A DNA stretch of 64,000 bases from the NCBI GenBank assembly GCA_015061885.1, contig SUVS01000001.1, positions 62,001 to 126,000 on the forward strand. The letters run 5' to 3'. Origin of the DNA: Lentisphaerota bacterium. GTDB taxonomy: Bacteria; Verrucomicrobiota; Lentisphaeria; Victivallales; Victivallaceae. The notes under the pieces are model-generated. The model saw nothing but the letters and a program-made list of their open reading frames with translations, did not search any database and was not told the origin of the DNA. A program made the translations under genes and the position numbers. This document shows, one piece after another, positions 16,931 to 25,341 of the stretch (its first letter is position 1; each line of letters begins with the position of its first letter).

Positions 16931-18214
16931 ATGAAAATACTGCTTTTTTTCTACAATTTGGTTTTGCCGTTGGGTTTTATCTTTTTTGTACCGGGCTTGC
17001 TGTGGAAACTCTGGCGGCGGCCGGGGTGGAAAAAGACTTTCGGCGAACGCTTTGCCTGTTACTCTAAAGAGCGTAAAGTTGAGCTTGAAGCATATAAAAA
17101 CGGCATCTGGATCCATGCTGTAAGCGTGGGCGAAAGCGTAATTGCTTTGGCGTTGTGCAGAAAACTGCGGGCGTGTTACCCTGATTTGCCGATAGTTATC
17201 TCCACCGGAACCACCACCGGTCAGGAGTTGGTTCGCAAACAGTTGCCGGAAGGGGCAAGTGCCATATTCTGCCCCATGGATTTTCTCTGGATGGTCAAAA
17301 AAGTGTTGCGGATGCTCAAACCGCAAATGCTGGTGATTTTTGAAACCGAGATATGGCCCAATTTGATAGTTCAAGCCAAAAAGCAAGGTGTAAAGACTGC
17401 GTTGGTCAATGCCAGACTTTCGGATCATTCGGCAAAAGGATATACCCGGTTCAAGTTTTTCTTTGCACCGTTGCTGGCAAAGTTTGATGTTATTGCCGCT
17501 CAAAGTGAGGGCGATAAAGAGCGGTTCAATCTGGTATCGCCTCAAGCGAATGTGCTTAATTGCGGCAATCTGAAGTTTGACCAGAGTGTGCCATCGGATT
17601 TGAAGGCAGTTGACTTGAGCGGATACTTTGGGGCAGGGGAATACAAGGTGATCCTCGGAGCCAGCACCCACCCCGGCGAAGAAGCGGTGATCGCGGCAAG
17701 TTTTAAAGAGCTTTATGCAAAAAATGACAATTTGCGTCTGGTGTTGATTCCCCGCCATGCCGAACGCGGCGAAGAAGTTATGCAGACGCTTGCCAAGTTG
17801 GAAATCGGCACTGCCCGCCGCAGTAACGACAGCCGCACAGGAGAAAAAATACTCTGTCTGCTGGCGGATACCACCGGCGAAATGCTTAAATTCATGAAGG
17901 CTTCGGATGTAGTAATCATGGGCAAAAGTATTGCCGGACATGATGAAGGTCATAACCTGATTGAGCCGGCACTGCTGAAAAAAGCGATCGTGACCGGGGC
18001 TGTGTTGCGTAATTTCCGCTTCCTGATGCAGGTTCTGACCGGCAAAAATGCTATAAAAACGATTGCCGCCGACAGTGAATTGACAGATGTTCTGGCTGAA
18101 TTGCTGGAAAATGATGAGTTGCGTAATGAACTGGGCAATAAAGCATTTGCCGCAATATCTGAACACTCCGGTGCAACGGATAAAACCCTGGCGGCGTTGG
18201 AAAAACTTATTTAA
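16931..18214 (+). CDS. waaA: 3-deoxy-D-manno-octulosonic acid transferase (Kdo transferase)
   Basis: A 427-residue GT-B glycosyltransferase that adds Kdo to lipid A precursor, showing that this organism makes LPS. It begins with a membrane-anchor helix (LLFFYNLVLPLGFIFFV), then GIWIHAVSVGESVIA with the catalytic-type Glu, VISTGTTTGQELV, and IFETEIWPNLIVQAKK with LVNARLSDHSAKGY. The C-terminal half has the nucleotide-sugar-binding GHNLIEPALLKKAIVTG. Length is normal. The stop overlaps the start of the helicase gene as TAATG. Confidence 0.93.
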   Translation: MKILLFFYNLVLPLGFIFFVPGLLWKLWRRPGWKKTFGERFACYSKERKVELEAYKNGIWIHAVSVGESVIALALCRKLRACYPDLPIVISTGTTTGQELVRKQLPEGASAIFCPMDFLWMVKKVLRMLKPQMLVIFETEIWPNLIVQAKKQGVKTALVNARLSDHSAKGYTRFKFFFAPLLAKFDVIAAQSEGDKERFNLVSPQANVLNCGNLKFDQSVPSDLKAVDLSGYFGAGEYKVILGASTHPGEEAVIAASFKELYAKNDNLRLVLIPRHAERGEEVMQTLAKLEIGTARRSNDSRTGEKILCLLADTTGEMLKFMKASDVVIMGKSIAGHDEGHNLIEPALLKKAIVTGAVLRNFRFLMQVLTGKNAIKTIAADSELTDVLAELLENDELRNELGNKAFAAISEHSGATDKTLAALEKLI

Positions 18215-20652
18215 TGAAAATACCTGATCTTTCTGCGTATCCGGTAGTCGAAGCTGCCGATGCGGTACGTTCTGCTCTTGTACAGCATAAACGGGCTGTT
18301 TTGAGTTCTCCCGCCGGTTCCGGTAAAAGTACAGTATTGCCGCTTTTGCTTTTGAATGAGCCATACTTGGCAGACCGCAAGATCATTATGCTTGAGCCCC
18401 GCCGTATCGCCGCTTATGCCGCGGCTAATCAGCTGGCAAGAAATCTCGGGTGTGAAATCGGTAAGCAAGTCGGTTACCGGATGCGGCTTGACCGGAAGGT
18501 AAGTGCAGATACCATACTTGAAGTAGTTACCGAAGGCATGCTGACTAATATGATCCAGCGTGATCCGGAATTGCGGGATGTCGGACTGATTATTTTTGAC
18601 GAATTTCATGAACGCAGTCTGCAGGCAGATTTGGCTCTTGCTCTGGCGTTGGACAGTGCCGAAGCTCTGCGACATGACTTGCGTATTCTTGCCATGTCGG
18701 CAACGATTGATTGCACGAAAACTTCTGAATTGCTTGACAATGCTCCGGTTATAGAAAGCAAAGGCCGGTCGTATCCGGTTGAAATATTGTATCAGCCCCG
18801 CCGCAGTGAGCTGACTTTGAGCGAAAATGTTGCCAATGTTGTTTGTCGGTCTTATCAGAAACACTCCGGCAGTATATTGGCGTTTCTTCCGGGGGAGGCG
18901 GATATACGCTCCTGCGAAGAAATATTGAAAAAACGCATTACAGATGAATCGTCATATATTGTACCGCTTTACGGCAGATTGGATAACTCATTGCAGCGGA
19001 AAGCCATTGAACCGGCTCCGGAAGGTTTCCGCAAGATCGTGCTTGCCACTTCTATTGCCGAAAGCAGTCTGACGATTGACGGCGTGAACATTGTAGTGGA
19101 TTGCGGTTTTACCAGACAATCGAGTTTCAACTCCGGCAATGGTTTATCGCATTTGCAGACGGTGCCGATTTCGCAAGCCGCCGCCGAACAGCGTTCCGGA
19201 CGGGCAGGGCGTACAGCACCGGGGATAGCGTACCGGTTGTGGAGCGAACACGAACACAGCAAACGCGAAGTTCTCCGTCCCGGCGAAATAAGTTACAGCG
19301 ATTTAACGCAAATGGCGTTGGAGCTTGCCGCATGGGGAGTAAACGATCCCGGAAAACTTAAATTTATGGAAAAGCCTCCGGAAAGTGCGTGGCAAGCGGC
19401 AGAAAAATATTTGCAGAGCATAAACGCAGTAGATGAAAACGGCACGATAACCGCACACGGTAAACTCATACACCAGTGTTCGTTGAGCGTCCGTTCCGGG
19501 CATTTGGTTGCAAGTGCAATCAAAAAAGGCATGGCAAAAACCGGCATCCGGCTGGCGGCGTTGCTGGATGCAGTTGATATGCGGCACAATATTTATACAA
19601 ATATATCCGATATGCTTTCGCAAATGGAGCTTGACAAAAGGTTTGCTCAAGCCCGGATGCTGGCGGAACAGACGGCACGGCGGTTGAAAAATTCAATAGT
19701 GTATGCCGATAAAGGAAATCTTTCCATCGGAGCATTGCTGGCTATAGCTTTCCCGGAAAGAGTTGCCCGTCGGCGCGGCTCAATGGGCGAATTGAAATAT
19801 TTGCTCGCCAGCGGAAAAGCTGCTGAATTCCGCGAACTGGATAATGTTGCGGGCAATGAATTTATTGTGGCGTTGGATTTGAGTGATCGTCCGGATAATG
19901 CCCTGATACAGCTTGCCGCCGGTGTTGAGGCATGGGAGCTGGAGGATTTTCTGCCGGACGGGTTTACCGAAGATGTAAAGCTGAAAATCGAGCCGTCTGA
20001 TTTAACCGTAGAGTGTACCGTGGAGCGTAAGTTCGGAGCGATCGTATTCAATAAAATCCGCGGCAAAGAGCCGGAACGCGGCGAATTGTGCCGTGTTCTG
20101 GCCGGAGTTATCCGCCGTAATTCACTGAACATACTGCATTTCCCGGAAAGTATCAGAAAATTACAGGGTAAATTGGAGTTTATCCACCAATATTTAAATG
20201 ATACAGAACTGCCGCTTTTGAGCGATGAATATATCCTTGAACATATCGAAGAACTGCTTTACAGTTTTCTGCCGGAAAAATTTGGCAAAAATATGTTGAA
20301 GAATGTTGATTGGCACAATGCGGTCTATTCATTGCTGGATTACTTTCAGCAGCAGGAACTCGCCCGGTTGCTTCCCGGTAGTGTGAAATTGGAAAACAAC
20401 CGGGAATTCAAGGTCGATTATACTACTGATCCTCCAAGTTTGTCCGGCAAATTACAGCACTTTTTCGGCGTGCGGAAACAGCCGGTTTTGCTTAACGGCA
20501 AGGTCAAACTTTCCATAATATTGTTAAGTCCGGCAGGCCGTCCGGTGCAGACAACTTCCGACATCGGCAACTTCTGGAGCGGCTCCTATAAACTTGTCCG
20601 CAATGATCTGAAAGGCCGCTATCCCAAGCACGATTGGCCCGAAAATCCCTGA
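18214..20652 (+). CDS. hrpB: ATP-dependent RNA helicase HrpB-like
   Basis: An 812-residue DEAH-box helicase. Walker A is SSPAGSGKST (about 31-40), with PRRIAAY motif Ia, DEFHERSLQADLAL as motif II (DEFH instead of DEAH), AMSATID motif III, a second RecA domain with LPGEADI and TSIAESSLTIDGV, and motif VI QRSGRAGRTAPG. The long C-terminal half, with HrpB-specific segments and ending WSGSYKLVRNDLKGRYPKHDWPENP, identifies the HrpB subfamily rather than HrpA. Its cellular role is poorly known in any species. It is coupled to the Kdo transferase gene. Confidence 0.92.
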   Translation: MKIPDLSAYPVVEAADAVRSALVQHKRAVLSSPAGSGKSTVLPLLLLNEPYLADRKIIMLEPRRIAAYAAANQLARNLGCEIGKQVGYRMRLDRKVSADTILEVVTEGMLTNMIQRDPELRDVGLIIFDEFHERSLQADLALALALDSAEALRHDLRILAMSATIDCTKTSELLDNAPVIESKGRSYPVEILYQPRRSELTLSENVANVVCRSYQKHSGSILAFLPGEADIRSCEEILKKRITDESSYIVPLYGRLDNSLQRKAIEPAPEGFRKIVLATSIAESSLTIDGVNIVVDCGFTRQSSFNSGNGLSHLQTVPISQAAAEQRSGRAGRTAPGIAYRLWSEHEHSKREVLRPGEISYSDLTQMALELAAWGVNDPGKLKFMEKPPESAWQAAEKYLQSINAVDENGTITAHGKLIHQCSLSVRSGHLVASAIKKGMAKTGIRLAALLDAVDMRHNIYTNISDMLSQMELDKRFAQARMLAEQTARRLKNSIVYADKGNLSIGALLAIAFPERVARRRGSMGELKYLLASGKAAEFRELDNVAGNEFIVALDLSDRPDNALIQLAAGVEAWELEDFLPDGFTEDVKLKIEPSDLTVECTVERKFGAIVFNKIRGKEPERGELCRVLAGVIRRNSLNILHFPESIRKLQGKLEFIHQYLNDTELPLLSDEYILEHIEELLYSFLPEKFGKNMLKNVDWHNAVYSLLDYFQQQELARLLPGSVKLENNREFKVDYTTDPPSLSGKLQHFFGVRKQPVLLNGKVKLSIILLSPAGRPVQTTSDIGNFWSGSYKLVRNDLKGRYPKHDWPENP

Positions 20653-20800
20653 TTCAGGTAAAAAAATCAAAAAAAAATTATTTAAAGATGGTATTGAAAT
20701 TTGGATTATTATATTTGTGAGGGTACATTAATTATGTGTGTGCTTTTTTTATAAGCAGTAAACAATGTTTGTTAAACTATAAAAATCGAGAGAAGAAAAA

Positions 20801-21988
20801 ATGCAGGATTTACAGAAAATTACAGGTTACATGGGCGGACTTACTCCTTCGGCAACTCTGGCGATCACCGCCAAAGCCAAAGCATTGAAAGCTGAAGGTC
20901 TTGACGTGTGCAGTATGGCTGCCGGTGAACCGGACTTTGATACCCCGAAAGCCGTAAAAGATGCCTGTATTCAGGCGTTGAACGAAAGCAAAGTCTATTA
21001 CACTCCCGCCAGCGGTCTGCCGGAATTGCGTAAACTTGTGGCAAAGAAATTTACCGAAGAAAACAATATACCTTGTACTTTTGAACAGTGCGTGGTCGCT
21101 CCCGGTGCCAAATTTTCTGTGTTCAGTGCTATCGCGGCACTTTGCGGCCCCGGCGATGAAGTGATCATTCCGGCTCCTTTCTGGTTGAGCTATCCGGAAA
21201 TGGTCAATACCACCGGGGCCAAACCGGTGATCGTCAACACCAAAGCTGAAAACAACTTTGAGCTGGTTCCCGAAGAATTGGAAGCTGCTGTTACCGAAAA
21301 AACCAAGCTGATGATCCTGACCACACCCTCCAACCCGACCGGTGCGGTGTACTCCAGAGCCAAACTTGAGGCTATTGCCAATATCGCTGTCAAGCACAAT
21401 TTCATGATTCTGGCTGACGAAATTTACGAAAAGCTCGTTTATGATGCCGATAAACCCCACATCAGTATAGCGTCGCTTTCCGAAGAGATCCGCAATCTGA
21501 CCATCACCGTCAACGGCTGCAGCAAGGCTTACAGTATGACCGGCTGGCGTATCGGTTTCCTGACCGCTCCGCTGTGGCTTGCCAAACGCATCATCGCGTT
21601 CCAGAGCCATACCACCAGCAATGTAACGACCTTTGCCCAGTACGGTGCTATTGCCGCATTGGAAGGCAAGGCAGATGCTGATATTGAAAATATGCGTCAG
21701 GCATTTGCCAAACGCCGCGATTTGATTTATTCGCTGGTCAGCAAGATCGACGGTATCAAATGTCTGCGTCCGCAGGGTGCGTTCTATCTCTTGTGCGATA
21801 TTTCCGCTTTCGGTATGGGTTCTGACGAATTCTGTACCCGTTTGCTGGAAGAAGAAAAACTTGCGGCGATTCCGTGCAGCAGCTTTGGTGCAGACAATAT
21901 GATCCGTTTCTCTTACGCTTGCAGCGAAGAAAATATCCGCAAGGCTGCTGAACGGCTCCAGAGTTTTGTTGCCAAACTCAATAAGTAA
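20801..21988 (+). CDS. Class I aminotransferase (aspartate/prephenate type)
   Basis: A 395-residue PLP enzyme of fold type I. The N-terminal AAGEPDFDTP, TPSNPTGAVYS, ILADEIYEKLVYD (PLP-contacting Asp and Tyr) and the Schiff-base lysine in NGCSKAYSMTGWRIG (about Lys242), plus a C-terminal Arg in MIRFSYA, fit the Ib aspartate aminotransferase group. Some members also act on prephenate. It lies 30 bp before the lipoprotein and lexA genes and probably heads that transcript. The 148-bp leader holds AT-rich DNA but no clear promoter. Confidence 0.9.
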   Translation: MQDLQKITGYMGGLTPSATLAITAKAKALKAEGLDVCSMAAGEPDFDTPKAVKDACIQALNESKVYYTPASGLPELRKLVAKKFTEENNIPCTFEQCVVAPGAKFSVFSAIAALCGPGDEVIIPAPFWLSYPEMVNTTGAKPVIVNTKAENNFELVPEELEAAVTEKTKLMILTTPSNPTGAVYSRAKLEAIANIAVKHNFMILADEIYEKLVYDADKPHISIASLSEEIRNLTITVNGCSKAYSMTGWRIGFLTAPLWLAKRIIAFQSHTTSNVTTFAQYGAIAALEGKADADIENMRQAFAKRRDLIYSLVSKIDGIKCLRPQGAFYLLCDISAFGMGSDEFCTRLLEEEKLAAIPCSSFGADNMIRFSYACSEENIRKAAERLQSFVAKLNK

Positions 21989-22018
21989 TTTTGCGGTCTG
22001 ATATTCCGGAGGTTTGTT

Positions 22019-22501
22019 ATGAAATTTTCGAAATATTATCTGCTGACTGTTGTGCTTGCTGCTCTGGCATCTGCCGGGTGCAGTACCACAGCAGATGGTA
22101 AGTCTGGAGAGCCCAAAGTAAAGATAAGTGAAATACCCTCCATTCAGCTCGGTGCTGTTGTTGCACAGGGTCGGACGCTGGGGGAGAAGCTCTTGCAGGC
22201 ATATCAGACCAACGATTACAAATTAGCTGAATCGCTCAATATAGGTGATGATAAAAATAAGTTTTCGCAAGCCAGATTTGACCGTTTGGTGAAGGTTTTC
22301 AATCAGTTTGGCGGTATCAAACAATACTCATACATGGGTGATATGAATATGAAGCCAACCAGACGGCTTTTCTGGAAAGTGAGTTTTAACGGCAGTGAAA
22401 AAGTTCCGGCGGCGGCTGATAAAGATATGCTTTTTGAAGTGCGTATAGCTGTGTTGAACGGAAATTGCCGCATTGTCGGCTTTGGCTTACTGCCATACTG
22501 A
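22019..22501 (+). CDS. Small lipoprotein of unknown function
   Basis: A 160-residue protein with a lipoprotein signal (MKFSKYYLLTVVLAALASAGC, lipobox ASAGC). The mature part has an alpha-beta pattern resembling small NTF2-like or DUF3887-like domains (LGEKLLQAYQTNDYKLAESL, then strands around SYMGDMNMK and LFWKVSFNG), but no catalytic residues stand out. GGAGG precedes the ATG. It is 14 bp upstream of lexA and 30 bp downstream of the aminotransferase. Nothing in the sequence ties it to the SOS response other than position. Confidence 0.75.
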   Translation: MKFSKYYLLTVVLAALASAGCSTTADGKSGEPKVKISEIPSIQLGAVVAQGRTLGEKLLQAYQTNDYKLAESLNIGDDKNKFSQARFDRLVKVFNQFGGIKQYSYMGDMNMKPTRRLFWKVSFNGSEKVPAAADKDMLFEVRIAVLNGNCRIVGFGLLPY

Positions 22502-22515
22502 TACGGAGTTTTTTT

Positions 22516-23139
22516 ATGAAATCACTTACTGAAAAACAGAAGAATATGCTGGATTTTATTGATGATTTTCAGGATAAATCCGGCATGGCTCCGACAGTTT
22601 ACGAAATAGCGGATCACTTTGGGGTGAAAACCTCTACAGTGTTTGCTCATTTGAAAGCGTTGCAGCGGAAAAACCATATTTCCCGTTCTTCCAAAGCCCG
22701 CAGTATAACTGTAAAACGCCGGAACCGGCAGGTTCCGCACATGTCATTTACACTTTCGATCCCATTGCTGGGCAGGATCAATGCCGGCATGCCCGCCGAC
22801 AGCCCCGCCTTGGCAGACGGCGAATTTCCTGTATGCAGTAAATACGCTGCTTTAGTGGAAAAGGAAGCTCTTTTTGCCTTGCAGGTGAGCGGAGAAAGTA
22901 TGCGTGAACTTGGTATCTTTGATGGCGATATTGTGATCGTGCAAAAAGATTGCCCCGTGAAAAACGGCGATGTAGTTGTAGCGTTGGTCAATAACGAAAC
23001 TACTGTGAAAAGCTATTATCTGCTGGATGACGGCAAAGTGGAACTGCATCCGGCAAATGCTGAATATAAAGTTCAGCGTTATGCCGCCAACGAAGTTGTA
23101 TTGCAGGGCAAAGTAATAGCATTGCACCGGGAGTTTTGA
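22516..23139 (+). CDS. lexA: LexA repressor
   Basis: A 207-residue SOS repressor. The N-terminal winged helix contains TVYEIADHFGVKTSTVFAHLKAL (about 27-49). The C-terminal S24 domain has the self-cleavage site Ala90-Gly91 in GRINAGMP, the catalytic Ser128 in VSGESM and Lys165 in ETTVKSYY, so it should be cleavable with RecA. The frame opens 17 codons earlier inside the lipoprotein gene, but GGAG before the ATG at 22516 and the standard MKSLTEKQ beginning fix the start. I could not identify an SOS box upstream. Confidence 0.94.
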   Translation: MKSLTEKQKNMLDFIDDFQDKSGMAPTVYEIADHFGVKTSTVFAHLKALQRKNHISRSSKARSITVKRRNRQVPHMSFTLSIPLLGRINAGMPADSPALADGEFPVCSKYAALVEKEALFALQVSGESMRELGIFDGDIVIVQKDCPVKNGDVVVALVNNETTVKSYYLLDDGKVELHPANAEYKVQRYAANEVVLQGKVIALHREF

Positions 23140-23142
23140 GCA

Positions 23143-23970
23143 TTGCCGGGCAGTAAAAATAAAAACAAATGGCGTATGATCCTGCCGCTGGGCGGTATGA
23201 TCTGTGCCATTTTTTTATTGCTGTATTTGTTAAATAAAGAATACACCGCAAAGTTTTCGGCAGATAATGACAGCTTGAAGGTAAACCTGGTTGTACCGGT
23301 AAATGAACAGCTGCTGAATGCCGCCGGAAAGGGCGATTATCTGTTGGTAAGGTATCTTTTGAACAAAAAGGCTGATCGTAACTTCCGCGATAAAACCGGC
23401 AGGAGTGCATTGCATACTGCCGCAGAACGAGGTCATGTTGAGTGCTTGAAAGTTTTGCTGAAAGCCGGAGCTGATACCGAATCGGCGGATAAACTCAATA
23501 CCCTGCCGCTGATGCTGGCGGCAGGAAACGGGCATGTTCAGGCTGTAGAATTACTGCTGCAATACAAAGCTGATATTGCCGGCGGCAGTCAGAACGGTAA
23601 AACAGCTTTGCATTATGCGGTGTTATCAGGTCATCACAGTACAGTGCTGCTTTTATTGAAACATCACGCACCACTGTGGGCGGGCAGCAATGATGGTAAT
23701 GGAGTGTTGGTTGGTGCATTGCATAAAAAGCATTATCAAATAGCCGAATCTCTGCTCAATGCCGGAGCAAACCCCAATGAGTGTGATCGCAACGGCAACA
23801 GTGCATTGATGATTGCCGCCGCCAATGGCAGTGAAAATACAGTGAAACGCTTGCTGGAAATCGGCGGAATAAATGTAAATCATACCAATAAAAATAACGA
23901 AACAGCCCTTGACCTGGCACGAAAAAATGCCCGCTCGGCAATCGTAAAAATATTGGAAAAGCATCAATAA
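23143..23970 (+). CDS. Membrane-anchored ankyrin-repeat protein
   Basis: A 275-residue protein with one N-terminal transmembrane helix (MILPLGGMICAIFLLLYLL, residues about 12-30) and about six to seven ankyrin repeats. Clear examples are GRSALHTAAERGHVECLKVLL, NTLPLMLAAGNGHVQAVELLL, GKTALHYAVLSGHHS and GNSALMIAAANGS. The repeats would face the periplasm or cytoplasm as a protein-binding scaffold. The start is probably TTG at 23143 with GGGAG upstream; an ATG at 23176 is the alternative. It begins 3 bp after the lexA stop and so is probably cotranscribed with lexA. Partner and function unknown. Confidence 0.8.
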   Translation: MPGSKNKNKWRMILPLGGMICAIFLLLYLLNKEYTAKFSADNDSLKVNLVVPVNEQLLNAAGKGDYLLVRYLLNKKADRNFRDKTGRSALHTAAERGHVECLKVLLKAGADTESADKLNTLPLMLAAGNGHVQAVELLLQYKADIAGGSQNGKTALHYAVLSGHHSTVLLLLKHHAPLWAGSNDGNGVLVGALHKKHYQIAESLLNAGANPNECDRNGNSALMIAAANGSENTVKRLLEIGGINVNHTNKNNETALDLARKNARSAIVKILEKHQ

Positions 23971-23992
23971 TCAAGAAAAAATGCTTTAATGC

Positions 23993-24020
23993 TTGTTTTT
24001 GGCGTTTAAAGTGCTATATT
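23993..24020 (+). promoter_or_regulatory. Promoter of the PfkB-family kinase gene
   Basis: TTGTTT (23993-23998), a 16-bp spacer and TATATT (24015-24020) lie 57 bp before the ATG. Confidence 0.6.
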
Positions 24021-24077
24021 AACACGGTTCAGCAAATTTGAAACCCTAACACAAATAATAACAAAAGGATACAAATC

Positions 24078-25157
24078 ATGGCTCCTGAACTTAAAAAAGA
24101 TGCCGCTTACGCTTTGTTGGTCCCGACCAGCATGGGCGTCCGCCTGACCCCCGTCGATGGTCAGCCCTTCCATTGCAGTGAAACATTCAAGATGCAGGTT
24201 ACCAGTGCCGAAACCAACGTTGCAAGCGTTGCCAGTTTTCTGGGACTGCCGGTCAAGGTTCTGACCGCGTTTGTCAAAGGCAGTCCGGTTGCCCGCATGA
24301 TCAAAGATAATCTTGCCGGCCGTCACATGGATTACGAAGGTCCGGAATTTGAACAGGAAGGCCCCTGGGGCGTCCGTCATCAGTTCAATCTGGCTGACAG
24401 TGGTTACGGCAGCCGCGGTCCCCGCGTGCAGAACGACCGTGCCGGTGAAGTCGGCAGACTGCTGAATGTCAAAGATTTCGACCTCGACCGCATCTTCGGC
24501 AAAGAAGGTGTCCAGATCGTTCACCTTTCCGGTCTGATCGCGGCTCTTTCGCCCGAAACCAGCAAATTCTGTCTGGAAATCGCCCGTGCCGCCAAGAAAT
24601 ACGGCAGCCGCATCTCCTTCGACCTTAACTACCGTGCCAGCTTCTGGAAGGGCCGTGAAGAAGAATTGACCGCTATTTTTGCCGAAATCGCCAGCTTGGC
24701 TGACATTCTTATCGGTAACGAAGAAGACTTCCAGCTCTGCTTGAAGATCAAGGGCCCGGAAGCCGGCGGTAAAGATATTGGTGCGAAAATCGAAAACTTC
24801 AAAGAAATGGTCGAACGCGTCAAGGCCGCTTATCCCAACGCCTACGCTTTTGCCACCACTCTGCGTCAGGTCGTCAGTGCCAACCACCACCTGTGGGGTG
24901 CTATTGCCAATGTCAACGGCGAATGGCAGGTCGTTGAACCCCGCGATATTACCGTGCTTGACCGTATCGGCGGCGGCGACGGTTTTGTCGGCGGCTTCCT
25001 GTATGCTATCCTCCGCGGCTGGGAACCGGAAAAATGGATCCAGTTCGGCTGGGCAACCGGTGCATTGGCCACCACTCACCTGACTGACTACGGTCAGCCG
25101 GCTGACGAAGAACAGGTTTGGAGCATCTGGAGCGGTAACGCCCGCGTCAAACGCTGA
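24078..25157 (+). CDS. PfkB-family sugar/nucleoside kinase
   Basis: A 359-residue ribokinase-fold kinase. The substrate lid region is followed by RISFDLNYRASFW (a DxNxR motif as in 2-keto-3-deoxygluconate and fructokinases), ADILIGNEEDF, and the C-terminal catalytic signature DRIGGGDGFVGGFLYAI, whose Asp is the base. It could act on 2-keto-3-deoxygluconate or a related sugar acid. AAGGA precedes the ATG. The gene uses noticeably more C-ending codons than its neighbours, as serC does, consistent with high expression. It is monocistronic, with its own promoter and terminator. Confidence 0.85.
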   Translation: MAPELKKDAAYALLVPTSMGVRLTPVDGQPFHCSETFKMQVTSAETNVASVASFLGLPVKVLTAFVKGSPVARMIKDNLAGRHMDYEGPEFEQEGPWGVRHQFNLADSGYGSRGPRVQNDRAGEVGRLLNVKDFDLDRIFGKEGVQIVHLSGLIAALSPETSKFCLEIARAAKKYGSRISFDLNYRASFWKGREEELTAIFAEIASLADILIGNEEDFQLCLKIKGPEAGGKDIGAKIENFKEMVERVKAAYPNAYAFATTLRQVVSANHHLWGAIANVNGEWQVVEPRDITVLDRIGGGDGFVGGFLYAILRGWEPEKWIQFGWATGALATTHLTDYGQPADEEQVWSIWSGNARVKR

Positions 25158-25176
25158 ACCTGATCGACTGATTATA

Positions 25177-25214
25177 AAACGCTGTACGGCTGAACGCTGT
25201 ATGGCGTTTTTTTT
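25177..25214 (+). terminator. Intrinsic terminator of the PfkB-family gene
   Basis: Stem AAAACGC (25177-25183) and GCGTTTT (25204-25210) with further pairing inside the loop, followed by eight T in total. Confidence 0.75.
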
Positions 25215-25263
25215 GTCAAAATTGTTTTGAAAGTGTCTTTGCATAAAAAAAATGCAAAATGAG

Positions 25264-25291
25264 TTGAAAAATAAATAAAACGGTGTATATT
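25264..25291 (+). promoter_or_regulatory. serC promoter
   Basis: TTGAAA (25264-25269), a 16-bp spacer and TATATT (25286-25291) preceded by GGTG lie 50 bp before the serC ATG. Confidence 0.7.
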
Positions 25292-25341
25292 ATCTACTTA
25301 AAATTTTTAGCACACTTCATTTATTGAGAAAGGATAAAACA

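Noticed and set aside
16928-18364. A 478-codon open frame opposite the Kdo transferase
   Set aside because: It runs through the waaA/hrpB junction, encodes no known motif and lacks a good start.
24006-25244. A 412-codon open frame on the minus strand opposite the PfkB-family kinase
   Set aside because: Its product is low-similarity repetitive sequence with no motif; it arises from the biased codon use of the kinase, which has a promoter, ribosome site and terminator.
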